Assembly (NCBI RefSeq): GCF_001423615.1
Contig: NZ_LMOU01000001.1
Location: 1,328,882 to 1,392,881 of the forward strand
Direction: 5' to 3'
DNA length: 64,000 nt
Source of the DNA: Microbacterium sp. Leaf159
Lineage (GTDB): Bacteria; Actinomycetota; Actinomycetes; Actinomycetales; Microbacteriaceae
Shown here piece by piece: positions 55,446 to 64,000 of the stretch. The position numbers and the translations under genes are program-made. The stretch's first letter is position 1. Every line of letters begins with the position of its first letter. The notes under the pieces were generated by a model, which saw only the letters and a program-made list of their open reading frames with translations, did no database searches and was not told where the DNA came from.

Positions 55446-57056
55446 ATGCACACAGCAGCTCGCGCGGGGGTGGCGATGTCCGCCATCGCCGTCCTCGCAC
55501 TCACCGGATGCGCCGCCGGCGCCTCACCAGACACAGAACCGACACAGGACGAAGCGGCACCCGGCTTCCTCGCCGTCGCCGACGACGCATTCGACGGCGG
55601 TGGCGACCTCGTCGTCCAGGTCGACTACGACACCGCAGAGGCCGGCGGTCTCGACCCGCAGGGTGCGGCGACCGCACGCTCGTGGATGCTGGAGGGGCTG
55701 TCGTACGAGACCCTCACCACGATCGATGAGAACCTCGACGTCGCACCGTCTCTCGCCACATCGTGGGAGACGCCGAGCGACACCGAGTACGTCTTCACAC
55801 TCGCCGATGACGCGGTGTTCTCGAACGGCCGTGCCATGACGGCTGCCGATGTCGCGGGCAGTCTGCAGCGTCTCATCGACACCCCGACCACGTGGACGGG
55901 TCAGCTCGGCCCGATCGCCTCGATCGAGGAGACCGGCGATCTCGAGGTCACGGTCACCCTGTCTGAGCCCTACGCACCGTTCCTCGCCGCGCTGGCGAAC
56001 ACCCCCGCCGCCGTCCTGCCGATGGCCGAGATCGAGGCGGGCGAGATCGACATCACGACCGAGATGGTCGGCACCGGCCCCCTGGTCGCGACCGCGCACC
56101 GACAGGATGAGGAGTGGACGTTCGAGCCGAACGAACACCACCCCGACGCCGCGTCGCTGGGCTTCTCGACGCTGACGATCGACATCGTCGGCGATGAGGC
56201 CACCAGGGCCGCAGCCCTCCGCGACGGATCGGCCGACTTCGCGGTGCTCAACTCCATCGACTCGGCGGAGCTCCTCGCGAACGCGCAGGAGGTCAGCGTC
56301 GTCGGACAGAAGAACACCGACTTCCACTACCTGATGATCAACTCCCTCACGGGCGATGAGGCGCTGCAGGATGAGGACGTGCGCTTCGCCATCAACAGCG
56401 CGATCGATCGTGATGCGATCAACGAGCTCGCATTCGGCGGCTCGACCGCGGCCACCGGCGTCACCCCCGCCGGTCTTCCCGACTCGTGCCTCGCCGCCGA
56501 CCTCCCCTCGGCCGCACACGACGTCGCCGCGGCGAAAGCCGTGATCGACGAGGTCGGCGGCCTCGAACTCGACCTCGTCGTGTACACCGACGAGCCGGTG
56601 CTCGCCCAGATCGCGCAGGTCATGCAACAGAACCTCGCCGAGATCGGCGTGACCGTCGACATCCAGCAGGTCGACTACGCCACCTACTCCGATCAGGTGT
56701 ACGGCGACCCCGCGACCTTCGACCTCGCGCTGAGCTGGTTCGCCGGCTACGCAGACCCTGCGATGGTCACGACCTGGTGGAACCCCGAGGTCGCCGGCTT
56801 CTCGGCCGTCTTCATGAAGGGTTCCGACGAACTCGACGGGCTGATCGCCGACGGATACTCGACCGAGCCGGGGGCCGACCGGGCCGCCGTGTTCGAGAAC
56901 CTCTGCGCCGTCGCCGACGAGCAGAGCGAGATGGTGCCGCTGGTGCTGCGTCCGTCCACGATCGGATGGAACACCGAGTCGCTGTCGCCGACGCTCAGCA
57001 GCGACGAGGGCTACGGCAACTTCCTGCGGTACATCACCCAGTTCCGCGCCAGCTGA
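55446..57056 (+). CDS. Peptide-type ABC transporter solute-binding lipoprotein
   Basis: 536-residue family 5 (DppA/OppA-type) binding protein. Signal peptide with lipobox ALTGC, lipidated Cys at 22; mature part contains TLADDAVFSNGRAMTAADV typical of SBP_bac_5. The family binds peptides, nickel chelates, opines and other amides. Given the neighbours it probably delivers an amide or amine conjugate. First of five transporter genes, all close or overlapping. Confidence 0.93.
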   Translation: MHTAARAGVAMSAIAVLALTGCAAGASPDTEPTQDEAAPGFLAVADDAFDGGGDLVVQVDYDTAEAGGLDPQGAATARSWMLEGLSYETLTTIDENLDVAPSLATSWETPSDTEYVFTLADDAVFSNGRAMTAADVAGSLQRLIDTPTTWTGQLGPIASIEETGDLEVTVTLSEPYAPFLAALANTPAAVLPMAEIEAGEIDITTEMVGTGPLVATAHRQDEEWTFEPNEHHPDAASLGFSTLTIDIVGDEATRAAALRDGSADFAVLNSIDSAELLANAQEVSVVGQKNTDFHYLMINSLTGDEALQDEDVRFAINSAIDRDAINELAFGGSTAATGVTPAGLPDSCLAADLPSAAHDVAAAKAVIDEVGGLELDLVVYTDEPVLAQIAQVMQQNLAEIGVTVDIQQVDYATYSDQVYGDPATFDLALSWFAGYADPAMVTTWWNPEVAGFSAVFMKGSDELDGLIADGYSTEPGADRAAVFENLCAVADEQSEMVPLVLRPSTIGWNTESLSPTLSSDEGYGNFLRYITQFRAS

Positions 57057-57057
57057 C

Positions 57058-58023
57058 ATGGCCGTCGCTCTGTGGTCGCTCCGGCGCATCGGCGCCGCAC
57101 TGGTGACGCTCGTCGTCGTCTCGGTGCTGATCTTCGCGTCCGTCCGTCTCATGCCGGGCGACTACATCGACCTCGTCCTGGGTCCGCTCGCCACCGAGGC
57201 GCAGCGGGCCCAGGCGGTGGCCGAGTCCGGGCTCGACGACCCGGTGGTCGCGCAGTACTTCCACTGGCTGTTCGGCGTTCTCACCGGTGACCTCGGCTAC
57301 TCGTTCGTCTCGAACGTGTCGGTCACCGACGAGTTCGCCGCACGCCTTCCCGTCACCGCGACGATCGCACTGCTGACGATCGTCGTCACCCTGCTCGTCG
57401 GCATCCCGCTCGGCTTCTTCGCCGCCCTGCGATCGGAGGGTTCGGCCGGTGCCGTCGGCCGGATCGTCAGTGCGCTCGGCATCAGCATCCCCGAGTTCCT
57501 GCTCGCGGGCGTCGTGGTCTTCGCCGTCTCGACCCTCGGGCTCGGCGTCTCGGTCGGCCGGTTCGCGCCGTTCGCCGTCGACCCTGCGCGCTTCTTCGGG
57601 GCGCTCGTGCTGCCGGTCACGGTCCTCGCCGTCGGTTGTGTCGCCGTCGTCGCGAGGAACACCAGGGATGCCGTCATGAACGTCCTCGTCGAACCGCATG
57701 TGCAGGCTGCCGTGGCACGAGGCGAGACCCCCTGGTTCATCATCCGTCACCACGTGCTCCGCAACGCGGCAGCCCCCATCCTGACGATCGTCGGCGCCCT
57801 GATCGCCGTCCTCCTCGGCGGCACCGTGATCGTCGAGTTCGTGTTCAACATCCCGGGCATGGGCTCGTACCTGCAGACGGCTCTCGGGCGGCGCGACTAC
57901 GCGATCGTCCAGAGCGCGGTGCTGCTCGCCGCCATCGTGTTCATCGTCGCGAGCCTGCTCGTCGACCTCATCGCCAACGCGCTGGACCCCCGTCTGCGCC
58001 TGACCGGAGGGAGCCGCCGATGA
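57058..58023 (+). CDS. ABC transporter permease (DppB-like)
   Basis: 321-residue permease with the DppB/OppB layout: N-terminal helix, then five more, and the EAA-type loop near ARGETPWFIIRHHVLRNAAAPI. One base separates it from the binding-protein stop; it overlaps the next permease by ATGA. Confidence 0.94.
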   Translation: MAVALWSLRRIGAALVTLVVVSVLIFASVRLMPGDYIDLVLGPLATEAQRAQAVAESGLDDPVVAQYFHWLFGVLTGDLGYSFVSNVSVTDEFAARLPVTATIALLTIVVTLLVGIPLGFFAALRSEGSAGAVGRIVSALGISIPEFLLAGVVVFAVSTLGLGVSVGRFAPFAVDPARFFGALVLPVTVLAVGCVAVVARNTRDAVMNVLVEPHVQAAVARGETPWFIIRHHVLRNAAAPILTIVGALIAVLLGGTVIVEFVFNIPGMGSYLQTALGRRDYAIVQSAVLLAAIVFIVASLLVDLIANALDPRLRLTGGSRR

Positions 58024-58904
58024 CCATCGCCCCCACAGCCACGCACCGCGTCCGCGCGGCGGGCGACGCGACGCGCGGCGCCTGGCGTCGCAGCGATGCC
58101 GTGCTGCGCACCGCGATCGTCGTGCTCGGTCTCGTCGTCGTGATCACCGTGATCGCCGTGCTCACCGGCCTCGCCGGGTCGACGACCGCGACGGTCGGCG
58201 GCAGGCTCGAGGGCCCGTCGGCGCTCGCGCCGTTCGGCACCGACAACCTCGGACGCTCGCTCCTCCCCCGCCTCTTCCAGGGCACGGCGACCACCCTCGT
58301 CGTGTCGATCGTCGCCGTGGTCTGCTCTGCGGTGGTCAGCACCGTGCTCGGAATGCTCGCCGGCTACTACGGCGGGGCGGTGAACGAGGCGGTTATGCGC
58401 GTCGCCGACGTGCTCTACGCGTTCCCCGCTCTCGTGCTCGCCATCCTCGTCTCCGCCCTCCTCGGGCCCGGCCGGCCGGCGGCGATCATCAGCATCGTCG
58501 TCATCACCATCCCTCTCATGACCCGCGTGGTGCGCATCGCGACCCGGGCCGTGGCCGAGCGGGACTTCATCGTGTCCGCTCGCATCAGCGGAGTCCGGAC
58601 CCCGGTGATCTTCGTCCGCCGGCTGCTGCCGAACATCGCAGGGACCATCGCGGTACAGGCGAGCTACGCGCTCTCCGTCGCGATCCTCGTCGAGGGAGGA
58701 CTGAGCTTCCTCGGCTTCGGCGTGCAGGCTCCTGAGGCATCCCTCGGCCTTCTCATCCAACAGGGGATGCTGTACATGACCCAGGCCCCCCAGCTCGTGA
58801 TCGTCCCCGGTGCCGTGCTGGTGGTCTCGATCCTGTGCATCAACATCATCGGCGACGGCCTCCGTGACCGATTCGAACCGCGAGAGACGAGGTCCCTCCG
58901 ATGA
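58020..58904 (+). CDS. ABC transporter permease (DppC-like)
   Basis: 294-residue partner permease with the OppC-type signature FGTDNLGRSLLPRLFQGT after the first helix, and EAA loop region ARISGVRTPVIFVRRLLPNI. GAGGGAG ribosome site in the end of the preceding gene. ATGA overlap with the ATPase gene. Confidence 0.94.
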   Translation: MTIAPTATHRVRAAGDATRGAWRRSDAVLRTAIVVLGLVVVITVIAVLTGLAGSTTATVGGRLEGPSALAPFGTDNLGRSLLPRLFQGTATTLVVSIVAVVCSAVVSTVLGMLAGYYGGAVNEAVMRVADVLYAFPALVLAILVSALLGPGRPAAIISIVVITIPLMTRVVRIATRAVAERDFIVSARISGVRTPVIFVRRLLPNIAGTIAVQASYALSVAILVEGGLSFLGFGVQAPEASLGLLIQQGMLYMTQAPQLVIVPGAVLVVSILCINIIGDGLRDRFEPRETRSLR

Positions 58905-59896
58905 CCGCCGTACGCATCAGCGATCTGGCACTGGAGTTCACGGGCACCACCACTGTCAGGGCCCTCGACGGGGTCGACCTCGACGTCGCCGACGGCAGTT
59001 CGGTCGCGATCGTGGGTGAGTCGGGATCCGGCAAGTCGACGCTCGCCTCCGTCATCGGCCGCCTGCAGCCGCGATCGGCGAAGATCGTCAGCGGCCTGAT
59101 CGAGGTCGACGGGATCGACGTGCTCGGTCTCGACGACGACGCGCTGCGCGGCTACCGACGCGACACCCTCGCCTACATCGCGCAGGATCCGATCGGCTCG
59201 CTCGATCCGACGATGCGCATCGGCGCCCAACTGAAGCTCGTGCTCAGCGCGGTCGGCGACGACGGATCTCCCCGCCGCCAGGTCGAGCTGCTGGAGGGCA
59301 TGCAGATCGCCGATCCCGCGCGCGTCATCCGGCTCTTCCCCCATCAGATCTCGGGCGGGATGGCCCAGCGTGTGGCCATCGCGATGGCGATGTGCCGCCG
59401 CCCCCGGCTGCTGATCGCCGATGAGCCGACCGCGGCGCTCGACAGCCAGGTGCGCGAAGAGGTCATCCGGCTGCTGTTCGCCCAGGCGAAGGAGCAGGGC
59501 ACGACCATCCTCTGGCTCAGCCATGACCTGCCGGCAGTCGCGCGCTGGTGCGACGAGGTCGCCGTCATGTATGCGGGCAGGGTCGTCGAACGCGGTCCGG
59601 CATCCGCGGTGCTCGGCACTCCGGTTCACCCGTACGCCCGAGCGCTCGCGGCGACGGATCCCTCGCGTGCGAAGCGCGGAGAGCGACTCTCGAGCATCCC
59701 CGGCTCCCCGCCGGTGCTGCACGGCGAGGCGGAGGGCTGCGCCTTCGCCGCACGCTGCGCTCACCGGATCGATGCGTGCGAGATCGTCAGGCCCGAGCCC
59801 GTGTCGCCTCGGCACAGCCTCTGCATCCGCACCGAAGATCTCGTGCTGGCGGATCGGCGCGCAGGACTCAGCCCCGAAGAGGAGGTGTCGGCATGA
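58901..59896 (+). CDS. ABC transporter ATP-binding protein (DppD-like)
   Basis: 331-residue ATPase: Walker A GESGSGKST, signature ISGGMAQR, Walker B LLIADEPTAALD, and the C-terminal oligopeptide-transporter extension with Cys residues (GCAFAARCAHRIDACE) seen in DppD/OppD proteins. Works with the following DppF-like ATPase. Confidence 0.95.
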   Translation: MTAVRISDLALEFTGTTTVRALDGVDLDVADGSSVAIVGESGSGKSTLASVIGRLQPRSAKIVSGLIEVDGIDVLGLDDDALRGYRRDTLAYIAQDPIGSLDPTMRIGAQLKLVLSAVGDDGSPRRQVELLEGMQIADPARVIRLFPHQISGGMAQRVAIAMAMCRRPRLLIADEPTAALDSQVREEVIRLLFAQAKEQGTTILWLSHDLPAVARWCDEVAVMYAGRVVERGPASAVLGTPVHPYARALAATDPSRAKRGERLSSIPGSPPVLHGEAEGCAFAARCAHRIDACEIVRPEPVSPRHSLCIRTEDLVLADRRAGLSPEEEVSA

Positions 59897-60666
59897 GTGC
59901 GTCCTCCGCGACCCCCACCGTAGAACTCGACGACGTCAGCGTCGCCTTCACATCGGGCTTCGGCGCGAGCAGGCGAGAGGTCAGAGCGATGTCCGGTGTC
60001 TCGTTCTCGGTGGCGCCGGGTGAGACGCTGGGCCTTGTCGGCGAGTCAGGCTCGGGCAAGACGACGACAGGGACCGTGGTGCTCGGACTGCAGCACCCCG
60101 ACTCCGGGGCTGTGCGTTTCCAAGGAGCGCCGCTCGCCCGGAGCCTGCGATCCCGCGCCGGGCGGATGCAGGCGGTCCTGCAGCATCCTCGATGGGCGCT
60201 CGACCCGCGCTCGACCGTGCTGTCATCGGTGCTCGAGCCCGTGCTGGTGCACGAGCGTCGCACCCAGGCGACTGAGGAGCGCGCCCTGGCGATGCTCGAG
60301 AGCGTCGGCCTTCCGGCCTCGTTCGCCGCTCGCCGGCCCCACCAGCTCTCGGGAGGACAGCTGCAGCGCGTGAGCGTGGCGCGTGCGCTCGTGACCCACC
60401 CCGCCTTCATCGTCTTCGACGAGGCCGTCAGCGCGCTCGACGTCTCGGTGCAGGCGCAGATCCTCAACCTCATCCAGGATCTGCAGGCGGAGCACGGCTT
60501 CGCCGCCCTGTTCATCTCGCACGATCTGGCGGCCGTCCGCTACATCTCCCATCACGTGGCGGTGATGCGCGCCGGCGAGATCGTCGAGCACGCCCCGACC
60601 GAGGTCTTCTACGACCTGCCCAGCCATCCCTATTCGCGTCAACTGTTCCAGGAGCTCTCATCGTGA
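59893..60666 (+). CDS. ABC transporter ATP-binding protein (DppF-like)
   Basis: 257-residue second ATPase with GESGSGKTT, LSGGQLQRVSVARAL, and Walker B FIVFDEAVSALD. It lacks the Cys-containing C-terminal extension of the DppD partner. ATGA overlap with dppD-like and GTGA overlap with the S58 hydrolase gene. Confidence 0.95.
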   Translation: MSASSATPTVELDDVSVAFTSGFGASRREVRAMSGVSFSVAPGETLGLVGESGSGKTTTGTVVLGLQHPDSGAVRFQGAPLARSLRSRAGRMQAVLQHPRWALDPRSTVLSSVLEPVLVHERRTQATEERALAMLESVGLPASFAARRPHQLSGGQLQRVSVARALVTHPAFIVFDEAVSALDVSVQAQILNLIQDLQAEHGFAALFISHDLAAVRYISHHVAVMRAGEIVEHAPTEVFYDLPSHPYSRQLFQELSS

Positions 60667-61682
60667 CCGACACCCACCGTCTCGCCCCCGTCCTCGCCGC
60701 AGGGCCGCGCCGATCCAACGGCGACTACGCTCTCTCTCCCGTGCACGGCACCGATCGCGGGCAGGTCGAGTACGACTTCCCCGGCGTGCTCCTCGGAACG
60801 GCCGAGTACGCGGAAGGACCGACCGGAGCGACGGTGCTGTCGATCCCGGCCGGTGCTCGGACGTTCACCGACCGCCGCGGAGGTGCCGTCGGCGCCAGCG
60901 GCCTGTACGGATACAACCACGCCATCTGCCTCGCCGGGGGCTCGGTGTACGGCCTCTCCGCCGTGGCGGGCGTGTCGGAGGCGCTGTTCGAGCGCGCCGA
61001 GCACCGCTCCGGTTTCGACCAGCTGCAGCTCGTGTCGGGCGCCATCATCTACGACTACTCGGTGCGCGAGAACTCCGTCTTCCCCGACACCGCGCTCGGC
61101 AAGGCCGCCCTGCAGGCCGCACGTCAGGGCGTCGTCGAAGTCGGCCGCGTCGGCGGCGGAGCCTCGGCATCATCCGGAAAGGTCGACCCCGCCCGAGTGG
61201 AGTTCACCGGCCAGGGAGTCGCGTTCCGCCAGGTGGGTGATGTGAAGGTCCTCGTCGTGACGGTGCTCAACCCCTACGGAGTGATCCTCGATCGCTCGGG
61301 CAGGATCATCCGCGGCAACTACGACGCGAGCACCGGTGAGCGCCGGCACCCGGCGCTGGACTACGAAGAGGCGATCGGGGAGTCCCGACTGGTCGACTCG
61401 ATGTCGGGCAACACGACGATCACCGCGGTCGTGACGAACGTGCAGCTCACCGACACCGAGCTCAAGCAGTTCGGCCTGCAGGTGCACAGCTCGATGCACC
61501 GCGGCATCCAGCCCTTCCACACCCCGCTCGACGGTGACACGCTCTTCGCGCTGACGACCGACGAGGTCGCGCTGCCCGAGAATCCCAGCACGTCCCGGGG
61601 CCGGCTCTCGCTGAACTCCACCGCCGTCGCCACCCTCGCGGGCGAGACGGCGTGGGACGCGATCCTCTGCGCGGCGGGCTGA
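60663..61682 (+). CDS. P1/S58 family self-cleaving aminopeptidase or amide hydrolase (NylC-like)
   Basis: 339-residue member of peptidase family S58 (DmpA fold). The predicted self-cleavage site is G249-N250|T251-T252 (MSGNTTIT), with Thr as nucleophile as in the 6-aminohexanoate-oligomer hydrolase NylC, rather than the Ser of DmpA/BapA. No signal peptide. GTG start coupled by GTGA to the transporter. Likely hydrolyses an imported peptide or omega-amino-acid amide. Exact substrate unknown. Confidence 0.87.
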   Translation: MTDTHRLAPVLAAGPRRSNGDYALSPVHGTDRGQVEYDFPGVLLGTAEYAEGPTGATVLSIPAGARTFTDRRGGAVGASGLYGYNHAICLAGGSVYGLSAVAGVSEALFERAEHRSGFDQLQLVSGAIIYDYSVRENSVFPDTALGKAALQAARQGVVEVGRVGGGASASSGKVDPARVEFTGQGVAFRQVGDVKVLVVTVLNPYGVILDRSGRIIRGNYDASTGERRHPALDYEEAIGESRLVDSMSGNTTITAVVTNVQLTDTELKQFGLQVHSSMHRGIQPFHTPLDGDTLFALTTDEVALPENPSTSRGRLSLNSTAVATLAGETAWDAILCAAG

Positions 61683-61684
61683 CC

Positions 61685-62329
61685 GTGTACGAGTTCGAGA
61701 AGTACCTCGCCCCCTCACAGCACGAGGTCAACGAGCTGGTCCGCCGGCACCCGTTCGCGCTCATCGTGACGAACGGCGGCGGCGCGGCCGGCGCACCCAC
61801 GGTCACGCACACCCCGGTGATCATCGAGCGGATGGCGACGGACGGCGGCTTCGTCGGCGGAGAGCTGCTCGGCCACATCGCACGCAAGAACCCGCAGTGG
61901 CAGCAGATCACCGACGGCGACTCGGTGCTGCTGGTGTTCTCCGGCCCCCACGACTACGTGTCGCCGACGACCTACGCCGACGACCCCAACGTGCCGACGT
62001 GGGACTACGCGGCCGTGCACCTGACGGCCAGGGTGACAGTGCTCGAGGAGGCGAGCGACGGCATGCATGTCGTCACGCGAACCGTCGAGGAGCTCGAGAG
62101 CCTCGAGCAGACGGCGTGGGACATGCAGAGCTCGCTGCCCACGTTCGAGCGCATCGTCGGGGGGATCGTGTCGTTCCGGTTCGAGATCATCGAGCAGCGC
62201 GCGGTCTTCAAGGTCAGTCAGGACAAGCCCCTCGAGGTGCGCGAGCGCGTCGCCGCCGCATCCCGTGCCCGCGGCTGCCCCTATGGTGACGTCGCCGAAC
62301 TCGTCGAGCGCATCGGAGGAGACCGGTGA
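61685..62329 (+). CDS. PaiB-like FMN-binding protein
   Basis: 214-residue protein of the FMN-binding 'negative transcriptional regulator' (PaiB) family, with the hallmark FSGPHDYVSPTTY and a split-barrel flavin fold. No DNA-binding motif is visible despite the historical name, so an oxidoreductase or accessory role is as likely. GTG start 2 nt after the S58 stop; GTGA overlap with the C45 gene. Confidence 0.85.
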   Translation: MYEFEKYLAPSQHEVNELVRRHPFALIVTNGGGAAGAPTVTHTPVIIERMATDGGFVGGELLGHIARKNPQWQQITDGDSVLLVFSGPHDYVSPTTYADDPNVPTWDYAAVHLTARVTVLEEASDGMHVVTRTVEELESLEQTAWDMQSSLPTFERIVGGIVSFRFEIIEQRAVFKVSQDKPLEVRERVAAASRARGCPYGDVAELVERIGGDR

Positions 62330-63426
62330 TCGTCCACGAGTGGTCTGCGGAGGCAGGCGAGCCGCAGGAGGAAGGACGCCGGTTCGGTGCCCGCTGGTCG
62401 CCTCAGCTGGCCGCTGCCCGCGACTCGTACCTGAGACTCTTCGCGCAATCCGGTGTTCCCGCCGAGCGCGCACGAGCGGTCGCCGACGAGTGCCGGGCGA
62501 TGACCGAGACCCACGCCGCCGAGATCGCCGACGAGTTCGTCGGGATCGCCGAGGGCAGCGGCCTGTCGCTGACCGACGTGCATCTGCTGACCGCTCGCAC
62601 CGAGATCCTGGCGCGCATGACGCCGTCGATGGAGTGCTCGACAGTCGTGTACGTGCCCGATGACGCGAGTGCACCCCGCACTCTGCAGACCTGGGACTGG
62701 CACGAGACGCTGTCGAACGAGACCGTGGTGCGGCGCCTGCGATCCGCATCCGGAGCCGGTGTCGTGACCTTCTGCGAGTTCGGGCAGCCGGCGAAGATCG
62801 GCGTGAACGACAGAGGCCTCGGACTCCACTTCAACATCCTCCATCACCGATCAGACGGATCGCAGGCCGGTGTGCCGGTGCACGTGCTCGCCCGCATGAT
62901 CCTCGACCGTGCGTCGACGGTCGCCGACGCGGTCGAGATCGCCCGGAGCGTCCCGCTCGCAGCGTCCAGCGTCCTGACCATCGCGGCCTTCGACGGCCAG
63001 GCGGCCGAGGCCGCAGCCGTCGAGGTCTCCCCCGCGGGGGTCGCGGTGCTGCCTGTTCCGCGCGGCCGCACCTTGGCCCACACGAATCACTTCCTCGACG
63101 AGACCCTCGCCGCCGGTGAGTACTCGCCGTACGAGACCACGAGCGTGCCTCGATACCGGTGTCTGACGGATGCCGCGGATCTCGCTCGGATCGTGGATGA
63201 TCGCGAACGGGCCCTCGCGTTCGGAGCCATCCCCGACGCACCGATCTCGGTGCGCGCGCGGCCCGATCAGCCGGAGCACCTCCGCTGGGAGACGAAGCTC
63301 ACGGTCGCTCTCGACGTCGCGACGGGGGCTCTGTCCTTCGCCGCTGCGGCGCCGGCCGATGTCGTCGAGGCCGAGTGGCGTCGTGTGGGCATCCTGAGCG
63401 ACGTGCGTCCCGCGTCCATCCGATGA
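62326..63426 (+). CDS. C45 family peptidase (acyl-CoA:6-APA acyltransferase-like Ntn hydrolase)
   Basis: 366-residue N-terminal-nucleophile hydrolase. The precursor would self-cleave before C104 (MECSTVVY); downstream are TLQTWDWHE, KIGVNDRGLGLHFN and THTNHF-type segments (LAHTNHFLD) of the IAT/C45 family. Relatives hydrolyse or transfer acyl groups on amides. In this operon it may deacylate the imported compound, freeing an amine for the copper oxidase. GTG start. Confidence 0.88.
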   Translation: MIVHEWSAEAGEPQEEGRRFGARWSPQLAAARDSYLRLFAQSGVPAERARAVADECRAMTETHAAEIADEFVGIAEGSGLSLTDVHLLTARTEILARMTPSMECSTVVYVPDDASAPRTLQTWDWHETLSNETVVRRLRSASGAGVVTFCEFGQPAKIGVNDRGLGLHFNILHHRSDGSQAGVPVHVLARMILDRASTVADAVEIARSVPLAASSVLTIAAFDGQAAEAAAVEVSPAGVAVLPVPRGRTLAHTNHFLDETLAAGEYSPYETTSVPRYRCLTDAADLARIVDDRERALAFGAIPDAPISVRARPDQPEHLRWETKLTVALDVATGALSFAAAAPADVVEAEWRRVGILSDVRPASIR

Positions 63427-63962
63427 ACGACCTCCTGCACCTCGGCGCCTTGGCACTGGCGACGATCGGTGCGGGGTCGTTGATCGGCATGCGGCGTGGA
63501 GTCGGCGCGCCCGAGATCGCGGCGGCCGTGCTCATGCTGGCGGGCATGGGCGATGCCATGACGGTCGCGCTGCTGCCACCCGTCGTGTGGTTCGCCGTGA
63601 TGCTCCCCGCCGCGATCGTTCTCGCGATCCGCTGCCGGGTGCCGGCTGTGCTCGGAGACCGGAGCGCGCGGGAAGGCGGCACGCTGTCGGCCCACCTGGC
63701 ACTCGGACTCGTCTCGACGGTCGCGCTGATTCTGCTGATGGCGGCGATTCCCGGGACCGACGTCTCCGACGCGGCCGTCTCTTCCACGCACTCGCACGGT
63801 GGGGGCGCAGGGATGCCGCAGGTGCTCGGCGTGGCTCTCGGACTCGGAGCGATCCTGCTCTCGACGATCGCACTGCGCTCGGAGCGGTCCTGGCTCCACC
63901 GAGTGCATCACACCACGATGGCGGCATCGACGGTAGCGATGTCCGCCATCGTGGTGTTCTGA
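63423..63962 (+). CDS. Small multi-pass membrane protein, unknown
   Basis: 179 residues with about six hydrophobic stretches (near 5-22, 30-50, 52-68, 88-108, 130-150, 160-178) and a His/Gly-rich loop (STHSHGGGAG). I do not recognise the family. It overlaps the C45 gene by ATGA, so it is the last member of the amine/amide operon. The His-rich loop could bind a metal, possibly copper for the amine oxidase, but this is speculation. Confidence 0.7.
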   Translation: MNDLLHLGALALATIGAGSLIGMRRGVGAPEIAAAVLMLAGMGDAMTVALLPPVVWFAVMLPAAIVLAIRCRVPAVLGDRSAREGGTLSAHLALGLVSTVALILLMAAIPGTDVSDAAVSSTHSHGGGAGMPQVLGVALGLGAILLSTIALRSERSWLHRVHHTTMAASTVAMSAIVVF

Positions 63963-63965
63963 GCG

Positions 63966-63986
63966 CCGGCCGTCATCGACGGCCGG
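63966..63986 (+). terminator. Terminator of the amine/amide operon
   Basis: Perfect 9-bp stem CCGGCCGTC / GACGGCCGG with a 3-nt ATC loop, 4 nt after the last stop codon. Confidence 0.8.
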
Positions 63987-64000
63987 ACGACTCAGTGGAA

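Overview
The window is high-GC DNA with actinobacterial habits. Genes are tightly packed and many overlap by ATGA or GTGA. GTG starts are common, and many genes carry a TAnnnT-type -10 box 6-7 nt before the ATG, which implies leaderless mRNAs. Monomeric isocitrate dehydrogenase, a large ECF sigma/anti-sigma fusion and the sugar-catabolic gene set all fit a soil or plant-associated Microbacteriaceae, probably Microbacterium or a close relative. This assignment is inference from content and style; no rRNA is present. I see no rRNA, tRNA, insertion sequence, prophage or CRISPR array.

Layout. 1-4.2 kb: end of a homoprotocatechuate (4-hydroxyphenylacetate) meta-cleavage operon, hpaE-hpaD-hpaH-hpaI. 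4.2-8 kb: MFS exporter, small unknown proteins, and a DUF4188 gene divergent from a TetR regulator. 8-10.3 kb: folD and glyA on the minus strand behind a ZTP (pfl) riboswitch. 10.4-13.1 kb: GH20 hexosaminidase and nagA. 13.5-17.8 kb: a 669-residue sigma/anti-sigma/membrane fusion, then a YrdB-like membrane protein, a GlcD-type FAD oxidase and a Nudix hydrolase. 17.8-25.3 kb (minus): nagB, ROK kinase, ROK repressor, a fused D-aminoacylase-GH20 protein and a DSD1-type PLP enzyme. With GH20/nagA this looks like scavenging of amino sugars and D-amino acids from peptidoglycan or chitin. 25.3-30.4 kb: RidA, L,D-transpeptidase, icd, GNAT.

30.5-38.6 kb: a LacI-regulated operon with a sugar ABC importer, YicI-type GH31 alpha-xylosidase and GH1 beta-glucosidase, best read as xyloglucan-oligosaccharide use. 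38.6-43.6 kb: a coiled-coil protein and a heterodimeric ABC exporter preceded by a 21-codon leader ORF and an attenuator-like structure. 43.6-45.6 kb: alkylation repair (ogt and an Ada/AlkA fusion).

45.7-64 kb: a two-part amine/amide catabolic island. On the minus strand are an aldehyde dehydrogenase, glutaryl-CoA dehydrogenase and a GabT-type transaminase, with a divergent PucR regulator. Next come a family III CoA-transferase and a LacI regulator, and divergent from these a nine-gene operon: copper amine oxidase, five-component peptide-type ABC importer, S58 (NylC-like) hydrolase, PaiB-like flavoprotein, C45 hydrolase and a membrane protein, ten genes counting each ABC component and the membrane gene separately. 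The CoA-transferase is translationally coupled to the LacI gene, which links the two halves. The simplest model is import and hydrolysis of an amide-linked amine, oxidation of the freed amine, then flow through 5-aminovalerate and glutarate to glutaryl-CoA and crotonyl-CoA.
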